From positions 1 through 64,000 of the forward strand of contig JAIXWD010000006.1 of the NCBI GenBank assembly GCA_027482225.1: DNA of 64,000 bases, in the 5' to 3' direction. This stretch comes from Bacteroidota bacterium (GTDB taxonomy: Bacteria; Bacteroidota; Bacteroidia; UKL13-3). The notes beneath the pieces are model-generated. The model saw only the letters and a list, made by a program, of their open reading frames with translations, was not told the DNA's origin and ran no database searches. This document shows, piece after piece, positions 8,853-18,523 of this stretch (its first letter is position 1; each line of letters begins with the position of its first letter). The position numbers were made by a program, and so were the translations under genes.

Positions 8853-10952
8853 ATGATAAAAAAAGCATCGCTTAATTGGATAAGCATTTTATTACTGTTT
8901 GGATTAAACAATTTAATTTGGGCGCAGAACTCGCCAACATCATTGAGTAAAACGCCTGAGTGGAGCATTAGTGTTGATAAAAAAGATATCAAAGTTGGGG
9001 ATGAGATTACGGTTACTTTTACCAGTATTATCGAAAAGGATTGGTACATGTACAGTAACGATTTTGACCCTAACTTAGGTCCCATAGCAGCTGAGTTTAC
9101 TTGGGGAAAACACACATCTTACCAACTTGTAGGCAAACCGACTCCATTAGGTGCACACAAACATTACGAAGAGGTTTGGAAAGGTGATGTTTCTGTGTTT
9201 AAAAAGAAGGCTGTATTTAAACAGAAAATTAAAATATTAAGCGATAAACCTATTATAAAAGGTTCAATATACTTCCAAGAGTGTAATGAAATTAGCGGGA
9301 TATGCATGCCACCTTTTGATGTAGCTTTTGATGTGAAAGTAAATGTGCAATCATCAGCAGAAATTGCGGCAATTCCATCAACCCAAACTACAGAAAATAT
9401 TGACACTACAAGTAATGCTAATATTCAAGTTGAAACATCATCAATTTCAACTGATACAAACAATCAAACCAATAATACAGAGAATGCAGTGGAAACTGCA
9501 CCGCCAGCAACTACAAGTTTTTTTAGCTTTTTATTGATTGCGTTTTTGGGCGGATTAATTGCAGTAGCCACGCCTTGTGTGTTTCCGATGTTGCCTATGA
9601 CAGTAAGTTTCTTTACTAAAAAGAGCGAAACCCGTGCACAAGGTATTTCTCGTGCATTTACTTTTGGTTTATCTATTGTCGGAATATACGCATCATTAGG
9701 GTTAATATTCGCTTTCTTTGGTTTAGGTCCTGATTTCGGAAATTGGTTAAGCACTCATTGGTTACCAAATATTTTGTTCTTCATCATTTTTATGGTGTTT
9801 GCTGCATCATTCTTAGGCCTGTTCGAAATTACTTTACCACATGGTATGGTAAATAAAATAGATAGTAAAAGCAGCATGAGCAGTTTAGGTGGTATCTTTT
9901 TTATGGCCTTCACTTTGGTGTTGGTTTCATTTAGCTGCACTGGGCCTATTGTCGGTAGTTTATTGATTGAAGCAGTTGGTGGTAAATTTTTAAAACCATT
10001 ATTAGGTATGGCTTCATTTGGTGCTGGTTTAGCTTTGCCATTTACCTTGTTTGCTATTTTCCCAAGTTTCCTTCAAAATCTTCCTAAGTCGGGAGGTTGG
10101 TTAAACTCGGTTAAAGTAGTGTTGGGTTTTGTTGAAGTAGCTTTTGCATTTAAGTTTTTAAGTATTGCCGATGTAGTTTACCATTGGGGTATTTTAGATC
10201 GTGAGATTTATTTAGCTATATGGATAGTGCTTGCATTTATGTTAGGTATGTACCTATTGGGTAAACTTAAGTTTAGTCATGATAGCGATTTGCCATTTGT
10301 AAGTGTTCCGCGATTTGGTTTAGCTTTAATTTCCTTCTCTTTTGGTGTGTATATGATTCCGGGTTTATTTGGTGCGCCACTTAAGGGTTTATCTGGATTG
10401 TTACCTCCAATGCAAACACAAGATTTTGTATTAGGAGGAGGTGTATCAACAGCACCACATACAGAACAAACCAATGATGGTACAAAAATTAAGCACGCTG
10501 ATTTCTTGCATTTACCTCATGGCCTAACAGGTTATTTCGATTACAAACAAGCGTTGGAAGAATCTAAAAAACAAAATAAACCCATATTTGTGGATTTTAC
10601 AGGACATGCTTGTGTTAACTGTCGTAAAATGGAAGAGTATGTTTGGGCTAAACCAGAAGTGTTAAAGCGTTTACAAAACGATTTTATTATAGTGAGTTTG
10701 TATGCCGATGAAAGAAAAGTATTGCCAGAAAATGAGTGGTACACTTCAAAACGTGATGGCAAAGTAAAGAAAACCATTGGTGAGCAAAACCACGATTTAC
10801 AAATTACCAAATACAACTTTAGTGCTCAACCGCAATATGTTATTATTGATGGTAACGAAAAGCAATTATCAGGTCCAAGTTTTTTTGATACTGAAGAACA
10901 AAAGTTTGTCGACTTTTTAGATAAAGGTAAAAACGCATTTGGAACCAAATAG
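8853..10952 (+). CDS. dsbD: Thiol:disulfide interchange protein DsbD
   Basis: Carries electrons from cytoplasmic thioredoxin across the inner membrane to periplasmic thiol proteins. All three DsbD modules are present in 699 residues. After a signal peptide comes an N-terminal periplasmic domain with [14 protein letters not shown], giving the redox pair Cys144 and Cys151. Residues about 222-480 form the multi-helix membrane domain, with its cysteine pair in TPCVFPMLP (Cys242) and FSCTGPIVG (Cys362). A C-terminal thioredoxin domain carries CVNC at 587-590. A TAAATTTG box lies 35 bases upstream of the start. The gene ends 10 bases before gmhA, so the two are probably cotranscribed although unrelated in role. 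Confidence 0.93.
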   Translation: MIKKASLNWISILLLFGLNNLIWAQNSPTSLSKTPEWSISVDKKDIKVGDEITVTFTSIIEKDWYMYSNDFDPNLGPIAAEFTWGKHTSYQLVGKPTPLGAHKHYEEVWKGDVSVFKKKAVFKQKIKILSDKPIIKGSIYFQECNEISGICMPPFDVAFDVKVNVQSSAEIAAIPSTQTTENIDTTSNANIQVETSSISTDTNNQTNNTENAVETAPPATTSFFSFLLIAFLGGLIAVATPCVFPMLPMTVSFFTKKSETRAQGISRAFTFGLSIVGIYASLGLIFAFFGLGPDFGNWLSTHWLPNILFFIIFMVFAASFLGLFEITLPHGMVNKIDSKSSMSSLGGIFFMAFTLVLVSFSCTGPIVGSLLIEAVGGKFLKPLLGMASFGAGLALPFTLFAIFPSFLQNLPKSGGWLNSVKVVLGFVEVAFAFKFLSIADVVYHWGILDREIYLAIWIVLAFMLGMYLLGKLKFSHDSDLPFVSVPRFGLALISFSFGVYMIPGLFGAPLKGLSGLLPPMQTQDFVLGGGVSTAPHTEQTNDGTKIKHADFLHLPHGLTGYFDYKQALEESKKQNKPIFVDFTGHACVNCRKMEEYVWAKPEVLKRLQNDFIIVSLYADERKVLPENEWYTSKRDGKVKKTIGEQNHDLQITKYNFSAQPQYVIIDGNEKQLSGPSFFDTEEQKFVDFLDKGKNAFGTK

Positions 10953-10962
10953 GTTAATTTTT

Positions 10963-11529
10963 ATGCATAATCTGAAACAACATTTTACTGAAGCACAAGA
11001 TATATTGGCCAAGTTTATTGCCAATGATAAAAACTTTGAAGCTATAGCCATGGCAGGTGCATTAATGGTTGATGCTTTAAAAAATGATAAAAAAATTATT
11101 AGTTGTGGTAATGGTGGTAGTTTGTGTGATGCCATGCATTTTGCCGAAGAATTAACAGGTAGGTACCGTGACGATCGCAAGCCTTTTGCCGCGATAGCAA
11201 TGAGCGATGTCTCGCACATGGCATGTGTTGGCAATGATTATGGATATGATTTTGTATTTAGCAGGTACCTAGAGGCCGTTGGAAATAGTGGTGATGTTTT
11301 GTTGGCCATTTCTACAAGTGGCAACAGCAAAAATGTGCTTAATGCCATAGAAGTTGCCAAACTTAAAGGAATTAAGGTGGTAGGCTTAACTGGTAAAGAT
11401 GGTGGCAGAATGGGCAGTTTGTGTGATGTAGAAATTCGTGCTCCACATAGTACTTACGCGGATAGGGCTCAGGAAATCCACATCAAGTGCATACATGCAT
11501 TAATAGATTACATAGAGCAAAGCATGTAA
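10963..11529 (+). CDS. gmhA: Phosphoheptose isomerase (sedoheptulose 7-phosphate isomerase)
   Basis: Converts sedoheptulose 7-phosphate to D-glycero-D-manno-heptose 7-phosphate, the first step toward ADP-heptose for lipopolysaccharide core. The 188 residues form a single SIS domain: [23 protein letters not shown] with His59 and Glu63, [15 protein letters not shown] for phosphate binding, and [15 protein letters not shown] with the catalytic or metal-binding His173. The start is the ATG at 10963; a longer frame from 10939 would run into the end of dsbD. A second pathway gene, the GmhB-like phosphatase, lies 31 kb downstream. A terminator follows directly. Confidence 0.94.
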   Translation: MHNLKQHFTEAQDILAKFIANDKNFEAIAMAGALMVDALKNDKKIISCGNGGSLCDAMHFAEELTGRYRDDRKPFAAIAMSDVSHMACVGNDYGYDFVFSRYLEAVGNSGDVLLAISTSGNSKNVLNAIEVAKLKGIKVVGLTGKDGGRMGSLCDVEIRAPHSTYADRAQEIHIKCIHALIDYIEQSM

Positions 11530-11531
11530 TT

Positions 11532-11566
11532 AAAAAAGCCATTTTACTTGAGTAAATGGCTTTTTA
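11532..11566 (+). terminator. Terminator after gmhA
   Basis: A hairpin with an AAAAAGCCATTT/AAATGGCTTTTT stem and one bulged T begins three bases after the gmhA stop. Confidence 0.88.
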
Positions 11567-11695
11567 GGTTTATACTAATTAAAGTGAGGGGCTTAATCGT
11601 TCTTCATGCAAAGATAACCACTGAAGTATATCTTATTGTGTTATTCAGCCAAACAACCATTTGGCATTATGAAAGACTTATTAAACGCCTTAAAC

Positions 11696-11730
11696 AAAAA
11701 AATCCCGCAGTTTACTGCGGGATTTTTTTG
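11696..11730. terminator. Terminator for the minus-strand esterase-fold gene
   Basis: An AATCCCGCAGT/ACTGCGGGATT stem with a two-base loop, flanked by A-run and T-run. It sits just past the minus-strand stop codon; the symmetry would let it stop plus-strand readthrough too. Confidence 0.9.
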
Positions 11731-11748
11731 TTTATGTTATTGTGTTAA

Positions 11749-13665
11749 TTATTGAATTACCACACGTTTAGTAGCTACGCTACCATCTTTTAATGTAATG
11801 TTTACGAAGTATAAACCTGGATTAACACCATCCACATTTAAACTAAATGCGTTATTTTCTGCATTTCCGTTTAATAGTAAACGACCAGTAACATCCACTA
11901 ACTGATAAGTTGCGATACTTCCTGCAGCTGCATCAAGGTTAATGTTTAATACATCATTAGCTGGGTTAGGATAAACACTTAAGAATTTGCTTAGGTTTGC
12001 AATTTCTTTTACTGAAGTTATTTCGCCACGAATTAATTTAAGATTGAAAGTATCTGAAGACCACTTTTTATTGCTGTTTAAAGATCCTTCAACTGTCCAT
12101 TTCAAATTAGCAGTATCACCAATATTTACATTTAAAGATGAAAGTAAAGTTTTGATGGTATTGTAATCTACAGAAAGCGTTGGTCTTGGTCCACAAGGAA
12201 CGCTAACCAATGGTGTACCAAAGTTTGTATTAGCAGCTGTACTTAATTTCCAAGCATAGCTCATAGCACCAAAACCTGTTGTATTAGCTACATCCCAGTT
12301 GATATCAACTTTAGTATTACCATCACCTTTAACAACAAGTATAGCGTTATTAGCTGGGCTTACTAAACCGAATGATGTTTTAAATTGATCATTACTAGCA
12401 GGTACTAAATCAAATTGAACTGCCATACGTCTTACTGAAAAATCTACTAAAGTATCAATGTATTTTTTTGCTTTTGTTTCACTCATGTCTGGGTTGCCTA
12501 ACATAGATAATGAATCTGCAAGATATCCATCAGCAGGTATAGGGGTAGTATAAAAAGTAGTTGATACTCTTGCTTTAACAGCTGCTCTATTCCACCACTC
12601 CCATGGTGCACCATCTTGAGGGAAATTTGTTCGAACAGGGTATAAATGTTCAACACCGCTGGTACGTGCTCTTAAAACATTTGAAATTGGATCTACTAAA
12701 TATTTACTGTTTAATTTTGCATTAACACCTAATTCGTTCGCTTTAGGAACAACAACTCCAGCACCTGAAGCACTTGGTATAACGGTTGTCATGTTGGTAG
12801 GAACAATTACGTTACCTGTATTAAATGGAGCAAATGGATCACGATCTGATTGCATACCAACAATTGGTAAGCTGTTTGAATCTAACCAAATTAAATCGCC
12901 CATTGCACCTCCATAATGAAACACCATTTGTGCACTTGAAGAAACATTGGCATCACCAGAAACGTTAAAAATAGGATTTCCGCCAACACCTCTCCAATCT
13001 CCTAACGTATCAATACTTACCATTGGCGTAAAGTCATTACGCTGAAATTTAGCGATGTTATTAACTTCTGATGCTTTGTTAACCGTAGCATAAGCTAATG
13101 CAATGTAACCTCCTGTACCTTGTCCACCAATGATAATTTTGTTGGTATCAATGCCATAAGTAGCCGCGTTTAAATTTAAAAAACGAACTGCGTTCCTTAT
13201 ATCTTGTGCACCGCGATACGTGGCTTTTAATAATTGCTCTGTTGATGTAGGTGGTTCTGAATTCGCATTCCATCCTTGGCGGTAGTTAACTGCTATTGCG
13301 TTAAAGCCTCTTTTGGCCAATCGTGTACACATTTCAACCACAGCGCTGTCATCTTTGCTTCCTGTAGCTTGACGGTTTGTTAATACAGGTAAATAACTTC
13401 CAGTATGGGCAATAATTACAGTTGGTCTGCTTGTTACAGTACTTCCAACAGGTGTGTACACATCACAACGTAAGTTAGCACTAATAATAGGTGGTTGGCC
13501 AGGCGATCCAAACAGGATGTTTACACTCCTGTTACTATCGTAAACAATGTTTGCTTGCTTAGAAACATTAAACATTTCATCAAGGTACATAGTTTGGGCA
13601 AACAATGTTGCTGAACCGAAGGTCATAACGCCCAGGCTTAACAATTTAAGTAGTGTTTTTTTCAT
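11749..13665 (-). CDS. Alpha/beta-hydrolase-fold esterase-like protein with T9SS tail
   Basis: 638 residues with a signal peptide (MKKTLLKLLSLGVMTFGSAT, then LFAQ). Residues about 60-250 read as a carboxylesterase/lipase fold: RPTVIIAHTGSY at the oxyanion region, FNAIAVNYRQGW, QDIRNAVRFLN, and the elbow strand NKIIIGGQGTGGYIALAY. The elbow lacks the expected serine: the family's G-x-S-x-G appears as GQGTG, so the usual nucleophile is glycine. A PKD-like stretch and YPNPANDVLNINL start a C-terminal sorting domain ending TKRVVIQ. It lies 64 bases after a TonB-dependent receptor gene, probably as one operon. It may be a surface binding protein or an enzyme using another residue; activity should not be assumed. 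Confidence 0.82.
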   Translation of the reverse strand: MKKTLLKLLSLGVMTFGSATLFAQTMYLDEMFNVSKQANIVYDSNRSVNILFGSPGQPPIISANLRCDVYTPVGSTVTSRPTVIIAHTGSYLPVLTNRQATGSKDDSAVVEMCTRLAKRGFNAIAVNYRQGWNANSEPPTSTEQLLKATYRGAQDIRNAVRFLNLNAATYGIDTNKIIIGGQGTGGYIALAYATVNKASEVNNIAKFQRNDFTPMVSIDTLGDWRGVGGNPIFNVSGDANVSSSAQMVFHYGGAMGDLIWLDSNSLPIVGMQSDRDPFAPFNTGNVIVPTNMTTVIPSASGAGVVVPKANELGVNAKLNSKYLVDPISNVLRARTSGVEHLYPVRTNFPQDGAPWEWWNRAAVKARVSTTFYTTPIPADGYLADSLSMLGNPDMSETKAKKYIDTLVDFSVRRMAVQFDLVPASNDQFKTSFGLVSPANNAILVVKGDGNTKVDINWDVANTTGFGAMSYAWKLSTAANTNFGTPLVSVPCGPRPTLSVDYNTIKTLLSSLNVNIGDTANLKWTVEGSLNSNKKWSSDTFNLKLIRGEITSVKEIANLSKFLSVYPNPANDVLNINLDAAAGSIATYQLVDVTGRLLLNGNAENNAFSLNVDGVNPGLYFVNITLKDGSVATKRVVIQ

Positions 13666-13729
13666 ATTTCTTGGTTTTTAAGTTTTGCTAAAATAAGATT
13701 TTTTAATATAAAAACATATTGATGTACAT

Positions 13730-16543
13730 TTATCTTTGTGCATCAAGTTCAAATAACAAAGAAAAATAGGCTAATCTTCCTACTCTTGGGCCTCCATATA
13801 CCTGAATAACACGGTTATCTGTTAAATTGTTTGATCCCAATTTAAATGTGCAAAACCAGGCAGGTACACGCTTACTTATTTGGGCATCTACCATATAATA
13901 AGCAGGTACATTTCCTGTAAACTGTGGCGATCCTTCAAAAATAAACCCTGTTTGGTATTTATAATTTAAACCATAACTCCAAAACTTACTCGATTTACCA
14001 AATACATTAATATCAAAATCTCTACCATTTATTCCAATATTGTATTTGTGCTCTGGTGTATTAAAGGCAGGTATTAAAGGATCGGTTGATCCTCCACGAT
14101 CTAATACATTCCACGAATAGTTTGTGGCAAGGCCGAGGTATTTTTTATAAAAATAGTTTATCCCAGCTGTAAAACCTTGTGTGGTTACTTGGTCTTTTGA
14201 GTTGGTTGCTACACGATACACGGAAGGGTTATTAGTTGGAAAAGGACTGCCTTCTGGCCAATTGGGTCTTGCTCCAATTTTATACCCAATAAAATTGGTA
14301 TACCAACTAAAATAATAATTTATGTCAATGTAAAGTTTGTCCTTAAACAAAGAAGTTCTCCATCCCAATTCTATGGTTTTTACTTGCTCTGGTTTAATGG
14401 GGTCTACATTAAAATAAGTTAGTTGTGCTCTATTTGTTCTAAAAGCACTTAGTAAAGAAGAAATAGTTACCAAACTGTCAAACCCATTTAAATTGCCCAA
14501 CAAGGTTGCCCTGCCTACATTTAGGTTAATGTATTGATCTGTTAATGTGGGGTTACGAATGGCTGATGAAAATGAACCACGTAGGATGTGTTTTTTGTAG
14601 GAGTAAACTCCTGTACCAGCGCTTGACCAAAGGGTATTAAAATTTTGATTTTTATCTACACGGTTGGTCCAACTTATTTTTACTTTATCCTTTAACACCT
14701 TTTTCTCTAAACCAATGTATACACCCATTTCTCTATTGTATATCCTTGTGTTACCTGTGTCTAAAAAAATAGTTCCATCACTAAATGGAGCATAAAGTCT
14801 GAAGCTGCCTCCTGTTTTGATATCAGTATTTAGAAAAATAAATTGATATTCTCCAGCTAGATGATATAATGCAGACCTATCAAAAAAGCGTGATCCTCCT
14901 TGACGATTTGATAGTGAAGTAATACTCTGAAATGCGGAGTCGAATTGATAGGTGCCTGGCTCAAACCTGGGTAATCCGGTATTGTTTGAACTGGGATCTA
15001 GGTTTGCAGCGTTTCTAGCTATGCGGTGAAAATAGGTTAACGAATCAAATAAATTATTTTGCCAATAGTTTTCGATAAAATTCAATCTTTTTCCGCCTGC
15101 ACCCGGTATCGTATCCACTTGAAGTCCTTGTCCATTTGTATTTCTGTTATACCATTCTAACATATAACTTCCTAATGTACCTTCCATTTTAGAGTTATAA
15201 TCTGCTCCCCAAATTTGATTTGATTTAGCCGCATTTTGAAGTAAAATAGCTGTCGAATAGGCATCATAGCTTTTTCCAGCATCTTCGTTAGTGGCATAAG
15301 CACGTATGAAGAATTTTCCTTCTTTTCTAATTTCTAATTTGTTCTGAAAAAATAAAATGTCTTTTAAACTAAAGCGATTATCTCCTTGATAAACTGTAGT
15401 GCCTGTTCCGAAGTTTGATGAGGCAATAAACTCAATATCTTTTTTAACTTTATAATGAAAAGCGGCATTCAACTTCAAGTTGCGTGAGTTGTAATCTACT
15501 AACTGGTCTTCTTTGTATCCGTTTCTTAAAAAATAGCCTCTACCCACACTTGGCACATTTGATGATGGCACAAAAAAATTCGCTGAAACGTACTCATCAC
15601 CATACACGTTAACAGCATCATAACCTCCCGGATTAGAGATTCCAGTGGGCGATTGGAGTGTAGGTTCGTAGTTACGTGCTTCCCAATCGTTTGCTCTCAT
15701 ATAAAAAAAGTTCAGTTTGTATGCGTACCTGTCTTCACCTTTTTTATCTTTAAAAACCTGTGCCCAACGCATTGCCGTCTCAATCAATGCGCGTTCACCG
15801 CCCTTCATACTTACACTTAAACCTGGGTATAAAAATGGCGATTTGGTTTGCATATTAATAACCCCATTAAAAGCATTTGGGCCATAATAAGCACTGCTTG
15901 CTCCAACTATCAAATCTACTTTTTGTACATCTAATTCGCTTGCACCTAAAAAGTTTCCTAAACTAAAATTAAGTCCCGGACTTTGGTTATCAACCCCATC
16001 AATTAATTGTAAACTGCGCACAGGTGAAGTACTATTAAATCCACGTGTATTAATAATTTTAAAGCCAATGCTTGCCGATGTTAAATCAACTCCTTTTAAA
16101 TGAGCCAACCCTTCATAAAAATTTGCTGCTGGAGTTTGTTTAATGGCTGTTGCATCCATTGTTTCAACAGTAATGGGGTTCTGTTTTTGTTTTTCTGTGA
16201 TGCGGCTGTCACTTATTTGAGCTTCTTTTAACTCAGTAACATTTTGTTCAAGTTTAATGGCAAGTGGTTTATCTGTTGATGTAACCGTGTATTCCAACTT
16301 GATGTAGCCCATGTAATTGATTACTAATATCAGGGGCAATTCTTTATCTGTTTTCAAGGTGAAGTTACCATCAAAATCAGTTGAAGTGCCCGTGTTGGTG
16401 CCTTTAATCATTAATGATGCACCTATTAGACCCTCGGCTGTTTTTTTGTCTTTAATATTGCCTTTAACAGTACGCATGGTTTGCGCAAATACAATGTTAA
16501 AAGTAAATAGTAATATTACTAATGGAAGTAAATGTCTTTTCAA
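13730..16543 (-). CDS. TonB-dependent receptor with carboxypeptidase-regulatory-like N-terminal domain
   Basis: A 937-residue outer-membrane transporter. The signal peptide (MKRHLLPLVILLFTFNIVFA) is followed by a carboxypeptidase-D regulatory-like domain, about 24-110 (TVKGNIKDKKTAEGLIGASL, TSTDFDGNFTL). A plug domain, about 125-240, contains INTRGFNSTSPVRSLQLIDG and ASSAYYGPNAFNGVINMQTK. The rest is a beta-barrel of about 22 strands ending in LAYFSLLFELDAQR. Such receptors use TonB energy to import siderophores, cobalamin, oligosaccharides or peptides. No SusD-like partner follows, so a SusCD pair is unlikely; instead the esterase-fold T9SS gene follows. Substrate unknown. About 270 bases of AT-rich non-coding DNA lie upstream. 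Confidence 0.92.
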   Translation of the reverse strand: MKRHLLPLVILLFTFNIVFAQTMRTVKGNIKDKKTAEGLIGASLMIKGTNTGTSTDFDGNFTLKTDKELPLILVINYMGYIKLEYTVTSTDKPLAIKLEQNVTELKEAQISDSRITEKQKQNPITVETMDATAIKQTPAANFYEGLAHLKGVDLTSASIGFKIINTRGFNSTSPVRSLQLIDGVDNQSPGLNFSLGNFLGASELDVQKVDLIVGASSAYYGPNAFNGVINMQTKSPFLYPGLSVSMKGGERALIETAMRWAQVFKDKKGEDRYAYKLNFFYMRANDWEARNYEPTLQSPTGISNPGGYDAVNVYGDEYVSANFFVPSSNVPSVGRGYFLRNGYKEDQLVDYNSRNLKLNAAFHYKVKKDIEFIASSNFGTGTTVYQGDNRFSLKDILFFQNKLEIRKEGKFFIRAYATNEDAGKSYDAYSTAILLQNAAKSNQIWGADYNSKMEGTLGSYMLEWYNRNTNGQGLQVDTIPGAGGKRLNFIENYWQNNLFDSLTYFHRIARNAANLDPSSNNTGLPRFEPGTYQFDSAFQSITSLSNRQGGSRFFDRSALYHLAGEYQFIFLNTDIKTGGSFRLYAPFSDGTIFLDTGNTRIYNREMGVYIGLEKKVLKDKVKISWTNRVDKNQNFNTLWSSAGTGVYSYKKHILRGSFSSAIRNPTLTDQYINLNVGRATLLGNLNGFDSLVTISSLLSAFRTNRAQLTYFNVDPIKPEQVKTIELGWRTSLFKDKLYIDINYYFSWYTNFIGYKIGARPNWPEGSPFPTNNPSVYRVATNSKDQVTTQGFTAGINYFYKKYLGLATNYSWNVLDRGGSTDPLIPAFNTPEHKYNIGINGRDFDINVFGKSSKFWSYGLNYKYQTGFIFEGSPQFTGNVPAYYMVDAQISKRVPAWFCTFKLGSNNLTDNRVIQVYGGPRVGRLAYFSLLFELDAQR

Positions 16544-16810
16544 AGTTGGGATATTTATAAACTCTAAAACTAGTATTAATCAAACTAAATGCAATTCACA
16601 TCTTACAAACACAATTATATATAATAAGCTGTTATATTAATTTCTAATAGTCAGTAATAACCATAAAATGTAATTTTAGTTTAATTCAAATTTGGTGTTA
16701 TGAACTCAAAAATTTGATCAAATCAAAGCTAACTATTTTCATAAAATCTATTGCAAATACAATTATGGATGATATTCAATTCATATTTTATCAATAAACG
16801 AGTTATCATT

Positions 16811-17455
16811 CTATTCATTCGCATTTAAAAATGGATTATTCGTCTTTTCAAATCCAATACTCGTTTTTGGCCCGTGACCACTGTATACAATTGTTTCATC
16901 TGGTAACACAAATAGTTTTGTTTTGATAGATGTAATTAATGTTTCGAAATTACCTCCCGGCAAATCAGTACGACCAATGCTTTGGTAAAAAAGTACATCC
17001 CCAGATATAAGTTGTTTGTTTTTAGGTTCATAAAAACTTAAACTAGCTACAGAGTGCCCGGGTGTTAATAGAATTTGCAAATTTGTATTACCGAAATTTA
17101 ATGTTTGACCCTCATTAATGTATACTTGGGGTTCGGGTATTTCTTCTACCACCATGCCAAACATTTTGGCCCAACGGTCTGTATCCTTATAGGTTTCAAG
17201 TTCTTTTTGATGAAGGTATAAAGGCAGGTTATATTTTTTAGCAACAAATGCATTTCCTAACACATGATCAATGTGACAGTGTGTGTTTAATAATAGTGTT
17301 GGCTTAAGGTTGTGTTGTGTAATAAAATTTACCAACTCAGCTTGTTCGCTTGCGCTGTAGCAGCCTGGGTCAATTATTGCGCATTGTTTGGTGTCATCTA
17401 ACAAGACATACGTATTTTCAGAAAACTCATTAAAAGTGAATGTTGCTATCTGCAT
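16811..17455 (-). CDS. Metallo-beta-lactamase-fold hydrolase, glyoxalase II-like
   Basis: 214 residues, no signal peptide. THCHIDH at 58-64 is the zinc-binding HxHxDH motif (His59, His61, Asp63, His64). LLTPGHSVASLSFY, LISGDVLFYQSIGRTDLPGG and VYSGHGPKTSIGFE supply the remaining metal ligands. The length and the GRTDLPGG block place it in the short GloB-like group found widely in Bacteroidota, whose substrates may be hydroxyacyl thioesters or other esters. The canonical glutathione-specific C-terminal domain of GloB is missing, so a strict glyoxalase II role is not supported. Minus-strand neighbour of the MORN-like gene, 26 bases downstream of it. Confidence 0.88.
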   Translation of the reverse strand: MQIATFTFNEFSENTYVLLDDTKQCAIIDPGCYSASEQAELVNFITQHNLKPTLLLNTHCHIDHVLGNAFVAKKYNLPLYLHQKELETYKDTDRWAKMFGMVVEEIPEPQVYINEGQTLNFGNTNLQILLTPGHSVASLSFYEPKNKQLISGDVLFYQSIGRTDLPGGNFETLITSIKTKLFVLPDETIVYSGHGPKTSIGFEKTNNPFLNANE

Positions 17456-17480
17456 GGCGCAAATATGTTACTTTTTATAT

Positions 17481-17810
17481 TTACTGGCAACCACAAGCTG
17501 GTTTGGTATGCACATTGCCTTTATCATCTTCTATTACAGCTAATTGCCCTTTTAAATTATATGTATAGGTGCGTTTAAGCTTACCTTTTCGATATAACAG
17601 TCGTTTTTCAAGAATTTTTTTTTCAGTGTAATAATACCAGTTACCTGTTTTTTTGCCATAGAAATATCGGCCTTTTGTTTTTACTTTTCCATTTGGGTAA
17701 AACTCTTTGTAAGCCCCATGCAATGGTTCTTGAGCCTTGCTATCAAGCAATAAAAACACAAATATGGTGCAGGCAAAAAGGGTTAAAAAAGAGGATTTAA
17801 GTTTTAACAT
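17481..17810 (-). CDS. Small secreted MORN-2/YwqK-like repeat protein
   Basis: 109 residues from the ATG at 17810; a longer frame from 17903 adds 31 residues that would spoil the signal peptide and is not used. After the signal peptide (MLKLKSSFLTLFACTIFVFL, then LLDSKAQ) come repeats of the form G-x-Y-K-E-F-Y-P-N-G-K-V-K-x-x-G, seen as GAYKEFYPNGKVKTKGRYFY, GKKTGNWYYY and RKGKLKRTYTYNLKGQL. This is the MORN-2 pattern, common in Bacteroidota surface or periplasmic proteins and sometimes labelled YwqK antitoxin. It ends in PACGCQ. The antitoxin label has no support here, as no toxin gene is nearby. Divergent from ruvA. Confidence 0.75.
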   Translation of the reverse strand: MLKLKSSFLTLFACTIFVFLLLDSKAQEPLHGAYKEFYPNGKVKTKGRYFYGKKTGNWYYYTEKKILEKRLLYRKGKLKRTYTYNLKGQLAVIEDDKGNVHTKPACGCQ

Positions 17811-17917
17811 AAAAAAGGTAAATATAAATTGTTTTTGCCTGTAAGGTTCAAAATTAAAAACATTTACTATTTTAGCGGCCCTTGTTCTAAAAAAACTTAA
17901 CAATAAGGATAACTAAA

Positions 17918-18508
17918 GTGATTGCATTTATTGAAGGAAAATTAGTAGTAAAATCGCCTGCCCAAGTTGTGGTTAGTTGCGGTGGAGTGGGATATGCTAT
18001 TAACATATCATTAAACACTTATGACCAACTTGCTTCGTTAGAAAATGCCCGTGTGCTCACGCACTTGGTGGTTAAAGAAGATAGCCATACGCTTTATGGT
18101 TTTGCTGAAGAAGATGAACGTCAATTGTTTTTGTTGCTTATCTCGGTAAACGGTGTTGGCGCAAATACTGCCCGCATGATTCTATCTTCTATGAAACCTA
18201 CCGAGTTAAAGCAGGCAATAACTTCGGGTAATTGGGCGTTATTAAAATCAGTGAAAGGTATAGGCCCCAAAACAGCTCAGCGTATTGTGATTGACTTACA
18301 AGATAAAGTACAGAAAACAGAAGGATTCACAGGAGAGCAATTAACAGCATTTACCACAGCCAACAAAGCAACTGAAGAAGCGCTTGCTGCATTAGTTATG
18401 TTAGGATTTGCTCGTGGTGAGGCTGAAAAAGGTTTACAAAAAGTGAAGCAACAAAACCCCAATTATTCTGTTGAAGAATTAGTAAAAAACACCTTAAAAG
18501 TAATTTGA
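17918..18508 (+). CDS. ruvA: Holliday junction DNA helicase subunit RuvA
   Basis: Binds four-way DNA junctions as a tetramer and loads RuvB for branch migration. The 196 residues show the three RuvA domains: the N-terminal OB fold (MIAFIEGKLVVKSPAQVVV, GVGYAINIS), the helix-hairpin-helix pair in domain II (LLISVNGVGANTARMILSS and LLKSVKGIGPKTAQRIVIDL), and the C-terminal three-helix domain (EEALAALVMLGFARGEAEKG). The start codon is GTG at 17918. It is immediately upstream of sprA, a gene order I recall from other T9SS-bearing Bacteroidota. Confidence 0.95.
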   Translation: MIAFIEGKLVVKSPAQVVVSCGGVGYAINISLNTYDQLASLENARVLTHLVVKEDSHTLYGFAEEDERQLFLLLISVNGVGANTARMILSSMKPTELKQAITSGNWALLKSVKGIGPKTAQRIVIDLQDKVQKTEGFTGEQLTAFTTANKATEEALAALVMLGFARGEAEKGLQKVKQQNPNYSVEELVKNTLKVI

Positions 18509-18523
18509 TGGCGAAACTCTACA

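Noticed and set aside
11548-11748. A 66-codon open frame between gmhA and the esterase-fold gene
   Set aside because: It begins inside the gmhA terminator and ends in the next terminator.
13730-16543. SusC of a SusCD polysaccharide system
   Set aside because: No SusD-like lipoprotein gene follows; the next gene is an esterase-fold T9SS protein.
17481-17810. YwqK antitoxin of a toxin-antitoxin pair
   Set aside because: The protein is exported and there is no candidate toxin gene beside it; the label comes from MORN-2 repeats.
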